From Actinacidiphila cocklensis (GTDB taxonomy: Bacteria; Actinomycetota; Actinomycetes; Streptomycetales; Streptomycetaceae), in assembly GCF_907177275.1 (NCBI RefSeq), contig NZ_CAJSLV010000073.1, forward strand, positions 1 through 64,000: a DNA stretch of 64,000 nucleotides. Direction: 5' to 3'. The notes under the pieces are model-generated. The model saw only the letters and a program-made list of their open reading frames with translations. It was not told the DNA's origin and did not search any database. Of this stretch, positions 35,709 to 44,541 are shown one piece after another. Position 1 is the stretch's first letter, and every line of letters begins with the position of its first letter. A program made the translations under genes and the position numbers.

Positions 35709-36947
35709 ATGGCATTCCGCCCCACCCTGACCCTGCGCTGGAAGCTCAGCGCCGCCATCGCCGTGGTGTCCGCGCTGGTCGTGGTCGCGCTGAGCCTGGT
35801 CGTGCACAACGCCGCCAGGGTCAGCATGATCAACAGCGCCAGGGACGTCCAGGACGAGCGCATCCAGTCCGCACTGCGGATCTACGAGACCAACGGCCGG
35901 CTGGTCTTCTACGCCACGCTCAACGACCCGGCGCTGCCTCCCGAGCTGAAGGACTACGCCGCCAAGGGCCAGCGCGCCACCTTCGTCCAGCAGACCAGCT
36001 CGGGGCTCGTCGTCTGGGCCGAGACACCGGCGGGCAACGGCAAGGTGCTGTCGCTCAAGACCGGCTTCACCGACCGCTACTCGGTGCTCGTCGACCTGGA
36101 CCAGACCCTGGTGCTCGGCTCGGTCGCCGTCGTGCTCGGCGGCACCGCCATCGGCGTGCTCGTCGGCGGGCGCATGTCGCGGCGGCTGCGGAAGGCGGCG
36201 ACCGCCGCGCGCAAGGTCGCCGACGGCGACACGCAGGTCAGGGTGCGCGAGGCCATCGGCGGGCGGGGCCGCGACGAGACCGACGAGCTGGCCAGGGCGG
36301 TCGACGCGATGGCCGACGCGCTGCAGTTGCGTCTTGAGGCGGAGCGGCGGGTCACCGCGGACATCGCGCACGAGCTGCGCACACCGGTGACCGGCCTGGT
36401 CACCGCCGCCGAACTGCTGCCGCCCGGCCGCCCCTCCGAGCTGGTACGGGACCGGGTGCACGCGCTGCGCACCCTGGTCGAGGACGTCCTGGAGGTGGCA
36501 CGCCTCGACGGCGCCGCGGAGCAGGCCGACCTCCAGGAGGTCGTGCTCGCGGAGTTCGTGTCCCGCCGGGTGCCGGTGCTGGCCCCCGGCGCCACCGTCA
36601 CCGTGGCCGAGGACGCCGTCGTCCAGACCGACCCGCGGCGGCTGGAACGCATCCTGGGCAATCTGCTGGCCAACGCGGCCCGGCACGGCGGCGGTCCGAT
36701 CGACGTCCTGGTCGACGGCTCCTTCCTCCGCGTCCGCGACCACGGCCCCGGCTTCCCGCCCGACCTGCTCAGGGAAGGCCCCAGCCGCTTCCGCACCGGC
36801 TCGACCGACCGCGCGGGCGCCGGCCACGGCCTCGGCCTGACCATAGCCACCGGCCAGGCCCGCGTCCTCGGCGCCCGCCTGACCTTCCGCAACGCCCCGC
36901 TCTCCGACGGCGGCGGCGCCGTCGCGCAACTGCTGCTGCCGCGCTGA
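35709..36947 (+). CDS. cseC: Sensor histidine kinase CseC
   Basis: A 412-residue membrane sensor that detects envelope stress. Transmembrane helices lie at about 14-34 (SAAIAVVSALVVVALSLVV) and 137-160 (LVLGSVAVVLGGTAIGVLVG), framing an extracytoplasmic domain of about 100 residues. A HAMP linker follows, then the H-box with H221 in DIAHELRTPVTGL, the N-box LGNLLANAARHGGG and G-box GAGHGLGLTIATGQA. It completes the sigE operon. The signal is probably a disturbed cell wall, as in S. coelicolor. Confidence 0.95.
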   Translation: MAFRPTLTLRWKLSAAIAVVSALVVVALSLVVHNAARVSMINSARDVQDERIQSALRIYETNGRLVFYATLNDPALPPELKDYAAKGQRATFVQQTSSGLVVWAETPAGNGKVLSLKTGFTDRYSVLVDLDQTLVLGSVAVVLGGTAIGVLVGGRMSRRLRKAATAARKVADGDTQVRVREAIGGRGRDETDELARAVDAMADALQLRLEAERRVTADIAHELRTPVTGLVTAAELLPPGRPSELVRDRVHALRTLVEDVLEVARLDGAAEQADLQEVVLAEFVSRRVPVLAPGATVTVAEDAVVQTDPRRLERILGNLLANAARHGGGPIDVLVDGSFLRVRDHGPGFPPDLLREGPSRFRTGSTDRAGAGHGLGLTIATGQARVLGARLTFRNAPLSDGGGAVAQLLLPR

Positions 36948-37028
36948 GCGGCCGCCCCTGAGAGGCACCGCCCTCTTCATCCCTTACCGTGGCTTTTCCT
37001 GACAAATGTCCGCAGAAGGGGTGGGGCC

Positions 37029-38447
37029 GTGGCGTTCGCGGAGCCGGCCGGCGGCGACGGGGCCGCGCCCGCTCCCGAGCCCGCCCCGGAGTCCGGACGA
37101 CGCCCCCTGGCACCGCTGCTTGCGGTGTGCGCCGGGTACTTCATGGTCATCCTCGACGTGACGATCATCAACGTGGCCGTGCCCGTGATCGGCCGGGACC
37201 TGTCGACCTCGCTCACCGGCATCCAGTGGATCACCGACGGCTACACCCTGGTCTTCGCCGGTTTCCTGCTGACCGGCGGCGCGCTGGGCGACCGGCTGGG
37301 CAACCGGCGGATCTTCTGCTCGGGCGTGGCGGTGTTCACCGTGTCCTCGGCCGCGTGCGCGCTCGCGCCCGACGCCCCCTTCCTCGTCGCTGCCCGGCTG
37401 GTGGAGGGGCTCGGTGCGGCGCTCATCGTGCCCGGTTCGCTGGCCCTGCTCCAGCAGGCCTACCCGGAACCGGCCGCCCGCGCGCGGGCCTTCGGGCTGT
37501 GGGGTTCGATGGCGGGCATCGCCGCCTCCGCCGGCCCGCTGCTGGGCGGGCTGCTCGTCTCCACGGCGGGCTGGCGCTGGGTGTTCCTGATCAACCTGCC
37601 CGTCGGCGTCGCCTGCCTCGCGCTGACGCTGCGGCACGTGGCCCGCTCACCCCGGCACGCCGGCCGCGCCCTGGACTGGCCGGCGCAGTGCGCGGTCGTG
37701 GCGGCGGTGGCACTGCTGACCGCGGCGCTCAACGAGGCCGGCCGCCGCGGGTGGTCCGATCCGGCGGTGCTGGCCGGGCTGGGCCTGGCCCTGCTGGCCG
37801 CCGCGGCGTTCGCGGTGCGGGAGCGGCTGGCCGCCGCCCCCGTCCTGCCGCCGAGCCTGCTGCGCTCCCGCGCGATGGGCGGCGGAGCCGTCATCGGCCT
37901 GCTGTTCAACTTCGGCTTCTACGGCATGGTGTTCACCGCCAGCCTGGACTTCCAGCACCAGCGCGGCTACAGCGCCGTCGGTACGGGGCTGGCACTCTTC
38001 CCCGCGGTCGCGGTGACCATGTTCGCCTCCGTCCTGTCCGGGCGGCTGAGCCGCCGTACCGGCGACCGTCCGCTCGTGGTCTCCGGCATGCTCCTGGCCG
38101 CCCTGGGCCTGGCCGGCTGGGCCGCGCTGGGAGCCGGGGCGGCCTACCCGCTGCTGGTGGCCCCGATGATGGCCGCGGGCTTCGGTACGTCCTTCGCCCT
38201 CACCGGCTCGACGGCCACCGTGATGGGCGCCGCGCCCGCGGCGTACTCGGGTGCCGCGTCCGCCCTGTTCAACACCACCCGCCAGATCGGCAGCGCCACC
38301 GGGGTCGCCCTCGGCGGCAGCCTGCTCGCCACGGCCACCGGCTCCGCCGCGGGGCTGCGCGACAGCATGGCCATCGGCGCGCTGGCCTACCTGACCGCCG
38401 CGGGCCTCGCGTGGCGGTGCGTGCCGGCGGCGCCGAAAGCGGCTTAG
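37029..38447 (+). CDS. DHA2-family MFS transporter
   Basis: A 472-residue drug:proton antiporter with about 14 predicted helices. Helix 1 contains MVILDVTIINVAVPVIGRDL; motif A is GGALGDRLGNRR; motif C reads AGIAASAGPLLGGLL. The GTG at 37029 follows GGGGTGGGG. It lies 81 bp after cseC on the same strand and may be read through from the SigE operon, though nothing else ties it to envelope stress. It has no adjacent regulator of its own. Confidence 0.92.
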   Translation: MAFAEPAGGDGAAPAPEPAPESGRRPLAPLLAVCAGYFMVILDVTIINVAVPVIGRDLSTSLTGIQWITDGYTLVFAGFLLTGGALGDRLGNRRIFCSGVAVFTVSSAACALAPDAPFLVAARLVEGLGAALIVPGSLALLQQAYPEPAARARAFGLWGSMAGIAASAGPLLGGLLVSTAGWRWVFLINLPVGVACLALTLRHVARSPRHAGRALDWPAQCAVVAAVALLTAALNEAGRRGWSDPAVLAGLGLALLAAAAFAVRERLAAAPVLPPSLLRSRAMGGGAVIGLLFNFGFYGMVFTASLDFQHQRGYSAVGTGLALFPAVAVTMFASVLSGRLSRRTGDRPLVVSGMLLAALGLAGWAALGAGAAYPLLVAPMMAAGFGTSFALTGSTATVMGAAPAAYSGAASALFNTTRQIGSATGVALGGSLLATATGSAAGLRDSMAIGALAYLTAAGLAWRCVPAAPKAA

Positions 38448-38463
38448 GACGCCGCGTTCTGCC

Positions 38464-38469
38464 TACAGT
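38464..38469 (+). promoter_or_regulatory. -10 hexamer TACAGT, leaderless PPOX mRNA
   Basis: TACAGT ends six bases before the ATG at 38476, and no Shine-Dalgarno site is present. Confidence 0.45.
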
Positions 38470-38475
38470 GGGCCG

Positions 38476-38991
38476 ATGCGTGAGACGCCAGAAGAAATGC
38501 GCGAGCTGCAGGCCCTGCTCGACGCCTCCCTGTCCCGCTCCACCGCCCACCTCCGCTCGATCGTCACCACCGAGCGCACCCTGACCGCCGAGCAGCTCAC
38601 CGCCACCCTGACCGGCATGTGCACGCTGGCGCTGTCCACGGTGACGGCGAAGGGCGAGCCGCGGATCAGCGGCGTGGACGGCCACTTCCTCCACGGCAGG
38701 TGGCACTTCGGCACCGCCCGCACCGCGGCCAAGGCCCGCCACCTCGCCGCCCGCCCCGCCGCCAGCGCGGCCCACATGCGCGGTGAGTCCCTCGGCGTCT
38801 TCACCCACGGGACCGCCGAGCCCCTCAACCCCCTCGACGCCGCGCCCTCCCCTGACTGGCCCGACCTGCTCGCCTACCTCAAGGACTTCTACGGCGCCGA
38901 CGCCTTCGACTGGACGACCGAGGTCGTCTACTACCGCCTCGACCCCCAGTGGATGACCGTCTACGCCGCGGAGCCGGCCGAGGCGGGGTGA
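38476..38991 (+). CDS. Pyridoxamine 5'-phosphate oxidase-fold protein
   Basis: A 171-residue flavin-binding split-barrel protein. CTLALSTVTAKGEPRISGVD is the usual first strand pair, then WHFGTARTAAKARHLAARP and ESLGVFTHGTAEPL. The C-terminus holds FDWTTEVVYYRLDPQWMTVY. The family includes FMN- and F420-dependent oxidoreductases; which cofactor applies here cannot be read from sequence. It is probably transcribed alone from a leaderless promoter 28 bp after the MFS gene. Confidence 0.85.
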   Translation: MRETPEEMRELQALLDASLSRSTAHLRSIVTTERTLTAEQLTATLTGMCTLALSTVTAKGEPRISGVDGHFLHGRWHFGTARTAAKARHLAARPAASAAHMRGESLGVFTHGTAEPLNPLDAAPSPDWPDLLAYLKDFYGADAFDWTTEVVYYRLDPQWMTVYAAEPAEAG

Positions 38992-39004
38992 CCGCAGCGC
39001 CCGG

Positions 39005-39589
39005 TCACACCCGGGCGATGAAGTCGTGCATCGCCGCGACGACCTGCCCGAGCGCGGCGGCGGAGCCGACGACGTCCCCGTCCATCTCCAGGGAGTGGTC
39101 GGCGCCGGGGATCTCCAGCACCTCGTGCGGGAGCCCGGCAGCGACCTGCCCGTCCCACAGGTCGTCCCTCGTGCCGCCGACGAGCAGCGCGGGGGCTGCC
39201 GCCCGGCGGAGCGGCTCGGCGACCTCCGCGAGGGTGAGCAGCGGCGTGAGCCACACCGCGGGCAGCGAGCGGTCGGCCGCGAGCGCGGCCGCGAACGTCC
39301 CCAACGACTTCCCGACCAGCAGCCGGCACGCCCCGCCCTCGGCGTCGACTGCGTGCCCGACCTGTTCCGCCACCCAGGACGCCCGCCCGGCCAGCGGAAG
39401 CCGGCCGAGGTCGTCGGGAACACGCCACCACAACTCCTGCACGGTCCAGCCGCGCTGGAGCAGCGCGGCGGTGGCGAAGTGCAGCAGCGGCCGCGCCGGC
39501 GAGTACCCCATGCCGGGGATGACCAGAGCGACCCGGTCGGGGTCCGCGGCGAACCGCGTGGGAATGGCGAACGGCACGGGGTCGGTCAT
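39005..39589 (-). CDS. Small alpha/beta hydrolase
   Basis: A 194-residue alpha/beta-hydrolase-fold protein. The nucleophile elbow is LVGKSLGTF with S95. A candidate acid is D142 or D143 in GGTRDDLWDG, and the histidine is H165 in IPGADHSLEMDGD, so the catalytic triad is complete. The N-terminal strand reads VALVIPGMGYS. No signal peptide is seen. It is convergent with the preceding PPOX gene. The ATG has TAGAGT six bases upstream and no Shine-Dalgarno site, suggesting a leaderless message. The substrate is unknown. Confidence 0.85.
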   Translation of the reverse strand: MTDPVPFAIPTRFAADPDRVALVIPGMGYSPARPLLHFATAALLQRGWTVQELWWRVPDDLGRLPLAGRASWVAEQVGHAVDAEGGACRLLVGKSLGTFAAALAADRSLPAVWLTPLLTLAEVAEPLRRAAAPALLVGGTRDDLWDGQVAAGLPHEVLEIPGADHSLEMDGDVVGSAAALGQVVAAMHDFIARV

Positions 39590-39595
39590 GGCGCG

Positions 39596-39601
39596 ACTCT
39601 A
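39596..39601 (-). promoter_or_regulatory. -10 hexamer TAGAGT, leaderless hydrolase mRNA
   Basis: TAGAGT on the minus strand ends six bases before the hydrolase ATG at 39589. Confidence 0.45.
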
Positions 39602-39686
39602 GCGAGCACGTCCCGCAGGACGTGCGTGCCGCGTACGCCTCCCTCGTCCGCGGCGGCTTCACCAGCCGCCTCGTCGCTTCCGGGCG

Positions 39687-40613
39687 TCACACCGGGAGGC
39701 GGTAGACGCCGTCGGCGAGGGGCTCGACCAGGCCGTCCTCGACCAGGCCGTCGAGGGCGCGGGCGCGCTGGACCGGCTCGTGCCACACCGCGTCGAGGGC
39801 GGCCTGGGCTACGGGGCCCGGTGAGGCGCGCAGTACCGCGAGGAGGCGGCCGCGTACCTGGCGGTCGGTGCCGGCGTACGACTGGCCGCGGCGCGGCGGG
39901 CCGTCGTGCGGGGGGCAGCCGGCGAGCCGCCAGGCGCACATCGCCGCGACCGGGCACTGCCCGCACTGCGGGGAGCGGGCGGTGCAGACCAGGGCGCCCA
40001 GTTCCATCGTCGCGGCCGCCCAGCGCGCGGCCGTCGCCTCGTCGGCGGGCAGCAGGCCCTCGGCCGTGCGCCGCTCGGCGGCCGTCGTTGCGTTCGGCGG
40101 GTGGGCGACACCGGTCGCCACCCGGGCGAAGACCCGGCGCACGTTCGTGTCGAGCACGATGTGCCGCTGCCCGTACGCGAACGACGCGACCGCCGCAGCC
40201 GTGTACTCGCCCACCCCGGGCAGCGCCAGCAACTCGGCGTGCTCGCGCGGCACCTCGCCGCCGTGCCGCTGCGCTATCGCGCCGGCCGCGGCGTGCAGCC
40301 GCAGTGCCCGGCGCGGGTAGCCGAGCCGGCCCCACGCCCTGACGGCCTCGCCGGGCGACTCGGCGGCCAGGTCGGCGGGGCGCGGCCAGCGGGCCAGCCA
40401 CTGCTCGTGCACCGGCAGCACCCGGACCACCGGGGTCTGCTGGAGCATGAACTCGCTGACCATCACCGACCAGGCGCCCGCGTCGGGGCGCCGCCAGGGC
40501 AGGTCGCGGGCGTGGTCGTCGAACCAGTCGATGACCGGGTCGTGCAGCGCGGCCGCGCGGGGCGTGGTGGTGGTGGAAGCGGACTCGGGGGTGTGGTGGA
40601 GGTCTGTGCTCAT
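39687..40613 (-). CDS. mutY: A/G-specific adenine glycosylase
   Basis: A 308-residue base-excision-repair enzyme that removes adenine mispaired with 8-oxoguanine. It has the MutY glutamate region SEFMLQQTPVVRV, the helix-hairpin-helix LPGVGEYTAAAVASFA, the catalytic aspartate in VLDTNVRRVFARV, and the [4Fe-4S] cluster ligands spaced C-x6-C-x2-C-x5-C in CTARSPQCGQCPVAAMC. The C-terminal MutT-like recognition domain of E. coli MutY is reduced to a short winged-helix-like tail, as in several actinobacterial MutY proteins. The ATG at 40613 follows GAGGCG. Confidence 0.94.
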   Translation of the reverse strand: MSTDLHHTPESASTTTTPRAAALHDPVIDWFDDHARDLPWRRPDAGAWSVMVSEFMLQQTPVVRVLPVHEQWLARWPRPADLAAESPGEAVRAWGRLGYPRRALRLHAAAGAIAQRHGGEVPREHAELLALPGVGEYTAAAVASFAYGQRHIVLDTNVRRVFARVATGVAHPPNATTAAERRTAEGLLPADEATAARWAAATMELGALVCTARSPQCGQCPVAAMCAWRLAGCPPHDGPPRRGQSYAGTDRQVRGRLLAVLRASPGPVAQAALDAVWHEPVQRARALDGLVEDGLVEPLADGVYRLPV

Positions 40614-40731
40614 CGCCTCGCGATCCTCGCACACGCCACCCACAGCGATCGGCCGCCGACGTAAACGTGATCATCGGCAAAGAGCGGGCACCGAGCGGCG
40701 GGTGTTGCGACGGCACACGGGTGATCTCCCC

Positions 40732-40737
40732 TAGAGT
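40732..40737 (+). promoter_or_regulatory. -10 hexamer TAGAGT, leaderless membrane-anchored protein mRNA
   Basis: TAGAGT ends six bases before the GTG at 40744, and no Shine-Dalgarno site is present. Confidence 0.45.
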
Positions 40738-40743
40738 TCGGGT

Positions 40744-41622
40744 GTGGGCTCGTTGCGCAATCCCGTCGGACCGCTCCCGTCGACCATCTACTGGCGGCGG
40801 CGCGTCGTGGTGTTCGCGCTCGTCGCGCTGATCGCCGTGCTGGTGATCTGGGCGGTGACGTCGGGCGGCGGCGGAAGCGGCAAGGGCTCGTCCGCGCCCA
40901 GCGGTTCGCACTCCCCGGTGGCGAGCATCACCCCGGGTCCCGTGCCGAGCGGCACCCACATCAGCGGCCGCCCGGGCGGCCGCGACACCACCCCGGCCGA
41001 CGGCGGCTCCGACGCCGACGGCGGTACGGGCGACGGGACTTCTGACGGCACGTCCACGGGCGCCGCCGCCGGCGACACCGCGGGGACGTCGGCCGGCGCG
41101 ACCGCGGGGACGTCGTCGGGTACGTCCGCGGGCGACACCGGCGGGTCCTCCGGCGGTTCCTCCGCCGGGGCGAGCGCCGGTACGGGCACCAGCGGCGACC
41201 AGGTGCCGGCCGGCTCGACGCTGCCCGGCTGCTCGCCGGGTACGGTCTCGCTGTCGCTGGTCAGCGTGCAGAACGCGTACGCGCCGGGCGAGACCCCGGT
41301 CTTCCAGCTGCGCGCCGCCAACTCCGGCACCGTCACCTGCAAGCTGGACTTCGGTCCGCGCAGCGCGGTCTTCACCATCACCCAGACACCCGACGACAGC
41401 CATGTGTGGGCGTCGGACGACTGCGCGGGCACGCAGCCGTATCTGCTCCAGGTGCCCGCGCACAGCAGCACCACCTACACGCTGCGCTGGAACGGCAGGA
41501 CCAGCTCCCCGAACTGCGCCACCCCCAAGGGCGCGCAGGCCGCGCCCGGCAACTACCTGGCGCAGGCCCAACTGCCGGGCTACGGCACGAAGAGCGTGCC
41601 GTTCGTGCTGTCGCAGGACTGA
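40744..41622 (+). CDS. Membrane-anchored extracellular protein with Ser/Gly/Thr linker
   Basis: A 292-residue protein. A short basic cytoplasmic N-terminus precedes one transmembrane helix (about 22-41, VVVFALVALIAVLVIWAVTS). A low-complexity Gly/Ser/Thr/Asp linker covers about 42-155 with repeats such as GTSAGATAGTSSGTSAGD, followed by a folded domain (about 160-292) starting CSPGTVSLSLVSVQNAY. That domain has paired cysteines and beta-strand pattern (TVTCKLDFGPRSAVFTITQ), like an immunoglobulin-type or DUF4232-like fold. I do not know its function; a cell-surface role is likely. It is convergent with disA. Confidence 0.8.
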   Translation: MGSLRNPVGPLPSTIYWRRRVVVFALVALIAVLVIWAVTSGGGGSGKGSSAPSGSHSPVASITPGPVPSGTHISGRPGGRDTTPADGGSDADGGTGDGTSDGTSTGAAAGDTAGTSAGATAGTSSGTSAGDTGGSSGGSSAGASAGTGTSGDQVPAGSTLPGCSPGTVSLSLVSVQNAYAPGETPVFQLRAANSGTVTCKLDFGPRSAVFTITQTPDDSHVWASDDCAGTQPYLLQVPAHSSTTYTLRWNGRTSSPNCATPKGAQAAPGNYLAQAQLPGYGTKSVPFVLSQD

Positions 41623-41660
41623 CGGGCGCCGGGCGCCACGGACGCCTGGGAGTACGGCGG

Positions 41661-42812
41661 TTACACGTACCGTTCGAGGATCGAGGACTCCGCCAGCCGC
41701 GACAGGCCCTCGCGGACCGAGCGGGCGCGGGCCTCGCCGACGCCGTCGACGGCCTGGAGGTCGTCCACGCTGGCGGCGAGCAGCTTCTGCAGGCCGCCGA
41801 AGTGCTCGACCAGCCGCTCGATGACGGTGTTCGGCAGCCGCGGCACCTTCGCCAGCAGCCGGTAACCCCGCGGGGACACCGCGGAGTCCAGCGACTCGGG
41901 CGAACCGGTGTAGCCCAGCGCCCTTGCCACCGTGGTGAGTTCGATCAGCTCGCTCTGCGGCAGCGCGTCCAGCTCGGACATCGCCTCGGCGACGGTGCGG
42001 CTGCGCTTGGCGGTCGGCTCGGGCACGTAGTCCCTGGCCACCAGCTCGCGTTCGGGCTCCACGCCCGCGATCAACTCGTCGAGCTGGAGCGACAGCAGCC
42101 GCCCGTCGGTGCCCAACTCGACCACGTACTCGGCGATTTCGGTGGCGATCCGGCGAACCATCTCCAACCGCTGTGCCACCGCGGTGACATCGCGGACCGT
42201 GACCAGGTCCTCGATCTCCAGCGCGGACAGCGTGCCCGCCACCTCGTCGAGCCGCAGCTTGTAGCGCTCAAGGGTCGCCAGCGCCTGGTTGGCCCGGGAC
42301 AGGATCGCCGCCGAGTCCTCCAGCACCCGGCGCTGCCCGTCCACGTACAGCGCGATCAGCCGCATCGACTGGCTGACGGACACCACGGGGAAGTTGACCT
42401 GCTTGCTGACCCGGTCCGCGGTGCGGTGCCGGGTGCCGGTCTCCTCGGTGGGGATCGTCGGGTCGGGCACCAACTGCACGCCGGCCCGCAGGATCTTGGT
42501 GATGTCCTTGTCCAGGATCAGCGCGCCGTCCAGCTTGCACAGCTCGCGCAGCCGGGTCGCGGTGAACTCCACGTCGAGGACGAAGCCGCCGGTGCACAGC
42601 GACTCCACGGTCTTGTCCATGCCCAGCACGATCAGGCCACCGGTGTTGCCGCGCAGGATGCGCTCAAGGCCGTCGCGCAGGGCCGTGCCGGGGGCCACGG
42701 CGCTCAGCGAGGCGCGCATCAGCCCGCCGTCCTGGCCGGTGCCGGACCTGCTGGCGGAGTCCGCCGCTGCCTTGCGGGCCGGGGCGGCGCCTGCCCGGTC
42801 GTTGGCTGCCAC
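41661..42812 (-). CDS. disA: Diadenylate cyclase DisA
   Basis: A 383-residue enzyme that makes c-di-AMP from two ATP and scans DNA integrity. The DAC domain contains the catalytic DGA in CKLDGALILDKD and RHR in GTRHRTADRVSKQ. A helical linker follows, then C-terminal HhH DNA-binding motifs (VDDLQAVDGVGEARARSVRE). In Streptomyces c-di-AMP controls osmotic balance and development. The GTG has GGAGGAACGC. It lies 102 bp downstream of radA, whose product is known in other bacteria to interact with DisA. Confidence 0.96.
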   Translation of the reverse strand: MAANDRAGAAPARKAAADSASRSGTGQDGGLMRASLSAVAPGTALRDGLERILRGNTGGLIVLGMDKTVESLCTGGFVLDVEFTATRLRELCKLDGALILDKDITKILRAGVQLVPDPTIPTEETGTRHRTADRVSKQVNFPVVSVSQSMRLIALYVDGQRRVLEDSAAILSRANQALATLERYKLRLDEVAGTLSALEIEDLVTVRDVTAVAQRLEMVRRIATEIAEYVVELGTDGRLLSLQLDELIAGVEPERELVARDYVPEPTAKRSRTVAEAMSELDALPQSELIELTTVARALGYTGSPESLDSAVSPRGYRLLAKVPRLPNTVIERLVEHFGGLQKLLAASVDDLQAVDGVGEARARSVREGLSRLAESSILERYV

Positions 42813-42914
42813 TGCGTTCCTCCGGTCGGTGCGGTTTGGAGTGAGTTTACGTCGTCCGCGCCGCGGGCCGCCGATCGCCGGCGTGCGCCCCCTTGACCGG
42901 GGCGCCTGAGAGTC

Positions 42915-44312
42915 CTAGGACGTGCCCTGTCCCCGGGACGCCCTGGCCGGCAGCGCGCGCAGCGCGTCACCGATGTCGGAGACCTCGATCACCCGCATCC
43001 CGGCCGGCACCTTGCCCGGGTCGCTCGGCACCAGCGCGTGCGTGAAGCCGAGCCTGGCCGCCTCCGACAGGCGGCGCTGCACCCCGGTGACCCGGCGCAC
43101 CTCGCCGGCCAGGCCGACCTCGCCGATCGCCACCAGGTTCTTCGGCAGCGGGGTGTCGATCGCCGCGCTGGCCAGCGCGAGCGCGACGGCCAGGTCGGCG
43201 GCCGGCTCGGTCAGCCGCACCCCGCCGACGGTCGCCGTGTAGATGTCCTGCTTGCCGATCGCCTTGATCCGGCCGCGCTGTTCGAGCACCGCCAGCATCA
43301 TCGAGACCCGGGAGTTCTCCAGACCCGACGTCGTACGCCGCGGCGAGGGGATCTGGGTGTCGACGGTCAGCGCCTGCACCTCCGCGACCAGCGGCCGCTT
43401 GCCCTCCAGGGTCACCGTCAGGCACGTGCCAGGCACCGGCTCGTCGCGCCGGGTCAGGAACAGGCCCGACGGGTCGGCCAGGCCCGTGATGCCCTCGTCG
43501 TGCAGCTCGAAGCAGCCGACCTCGTCGGTGGCGCCGTACCGGTTCTTCACCCCGCGGATCAGCCGCAGCCGCGCGTGCCGGTCGCCCTCGAAGCTCAGCA
43601 CCACGTCGACCAGGTGCTCCAGCAGCCGCGGCCCGGCGATCGCCCCGTCCTTGGTGACATGGCCGACCAGCAAGGTGGCCATCCCGCGTTCCTTGGACGC
43701 CCTGATCAGCGCGCCCGCGACCTCCCTGACCTGCGCCATGCCGCCGGGGGCGCCGTCGATCTCCGGCGACGCCACGGTCTGGACCGAGTCCAGCACCAGC
43801 AGCGACGGCTTGACGTCGTCCAGGTGCCCGAGCACCGCCGACAGGTCCGTCTCGGCCGCCAGATACAGGTGGTCGGCGAGCGCGCCGATCCGGTCCGCGC
43901 GCAGCCGCACCTGCGAGGCCGACTCCTCACCCGTGACGTAGAGCACCGGGCTCTGCGCGCTCGACGCCTTCGCCGCCACGTCCAGCAGCAGCGTGGACTT
44001 GCCGACGCCCGGCTCGCCCGCGAGCAGCGCCACCGCGCCGGGCACCAGGCCGCCGCCGAGCACCCGGTCCAGCTCCGGCACGCCGGTCGAGCGCGCGGTC
44101 GCCTGCCGGCCGTCCACCTGCCCGATCGGCCGGGCCGGCGAGCTGACCCGCCCGGGAGCGGTGGTGCGCACCGCCGAGACCCCGCCGTACTCCTCGACCG
44201 TCCCCCACGCCTGGCACTCGCCGCACCGGCCGAGCCACTTGACCGTGGTCCAGCCGCACTCGGTGCAGCGGTAGGAGGGACGGTCCTTCTGGGCGGGCTT
44301 ACGGGTGGCCAT
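42915..44312 (-). CDS. radA: DNA repair ATPase RadA
   Basis: A 465-residue RecA-like ATPase that helps branch migration in recombination. A zinc finger at the N-terminus (YRCTECGWTTVKWLGRCGEC) precedes the ATPase domain with Walker A AGEPGVGKSTLLLD and Walker B-type SLLVLDSVQTV. The RadA signature KNRYG is present in RGVKNRYGATDEVGCFE. A Lon-like C-terminal domain follows, with PLPKNLVAIGEVGLAGEVR. The ATG at 44312 has TACGGT six bases upstream and no Shine-Dalgarno site, so it is probably leaderless. disA follows on the same strand. Confidence 0.96.
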   Translation of the reverse strand: MATRKPAQKDRPSYRCTECGWTTVKWLGRCGECQAWGTVEEYGGVSAVRTTAPGRVSSPARPIGQVDGRQATARSTGVPELDRVLGGGLVPGAVALLAGEPGVGKSTLLLDVAAKASSAQSPVLYVTGEESASQVRLRADRIGALADHLYLAAETDLSAVLGHLDDVKPSLLVLDSVQTVASPEIDGAPGGMAQVREVAGALIRASKERGMATLLVGHVTKDGAIAGPRLLEHLVDVVLSFEGDRHARLRLIRGVKNRYGATDEVGCFELHDEGITGLADPSGLFLTRRDEPVPGTCLTVTLEGKRPLVAEVQALTVDTQIPSPRRTTSGLENSRVSMMLAVLEQRGRIKAIGKQDIYTATVGGVRLTEPAADLAVALALASAAIDTPLPKNLVAIGEVGLAGEVRRVTGVQRRLSEAARLGFTHALVPSDPGKVPAGMRVIEVSDIGDALRALPARASRGQGTS

Positions 44313-44318
44313 GGCGCC

Positions 44319-44324
44319 ACCGTA
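44319..44324 (-). promoter_or_regulatory. -10 hexamer TACGGT, leaderless radA mRNA
   Basis: TACGGT on the minus strand ends six bases before the radA ATG at 44312. Confidence 0.5.
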
Positions 44325-44541
44325 GCGGTCGGGTACGACAGACCGCCCCGGCCGTCCCCCCGGACCTCCGCCCGGCCGTAGGCGCACTCGGGGGCGTGCG
44401 GTGCGGGCTTCGAGCGTGCGCGCGCACATTCACTCGTACGAGGGGCGGGAGCGTCCCCTTTCGGTGCGCATCGCTACCCGTAAGGATTAACGGCCGCGAG
44501 GACGGCTGAGCCGGGGGCGGTCGCGGGCCTACCGTCACCCG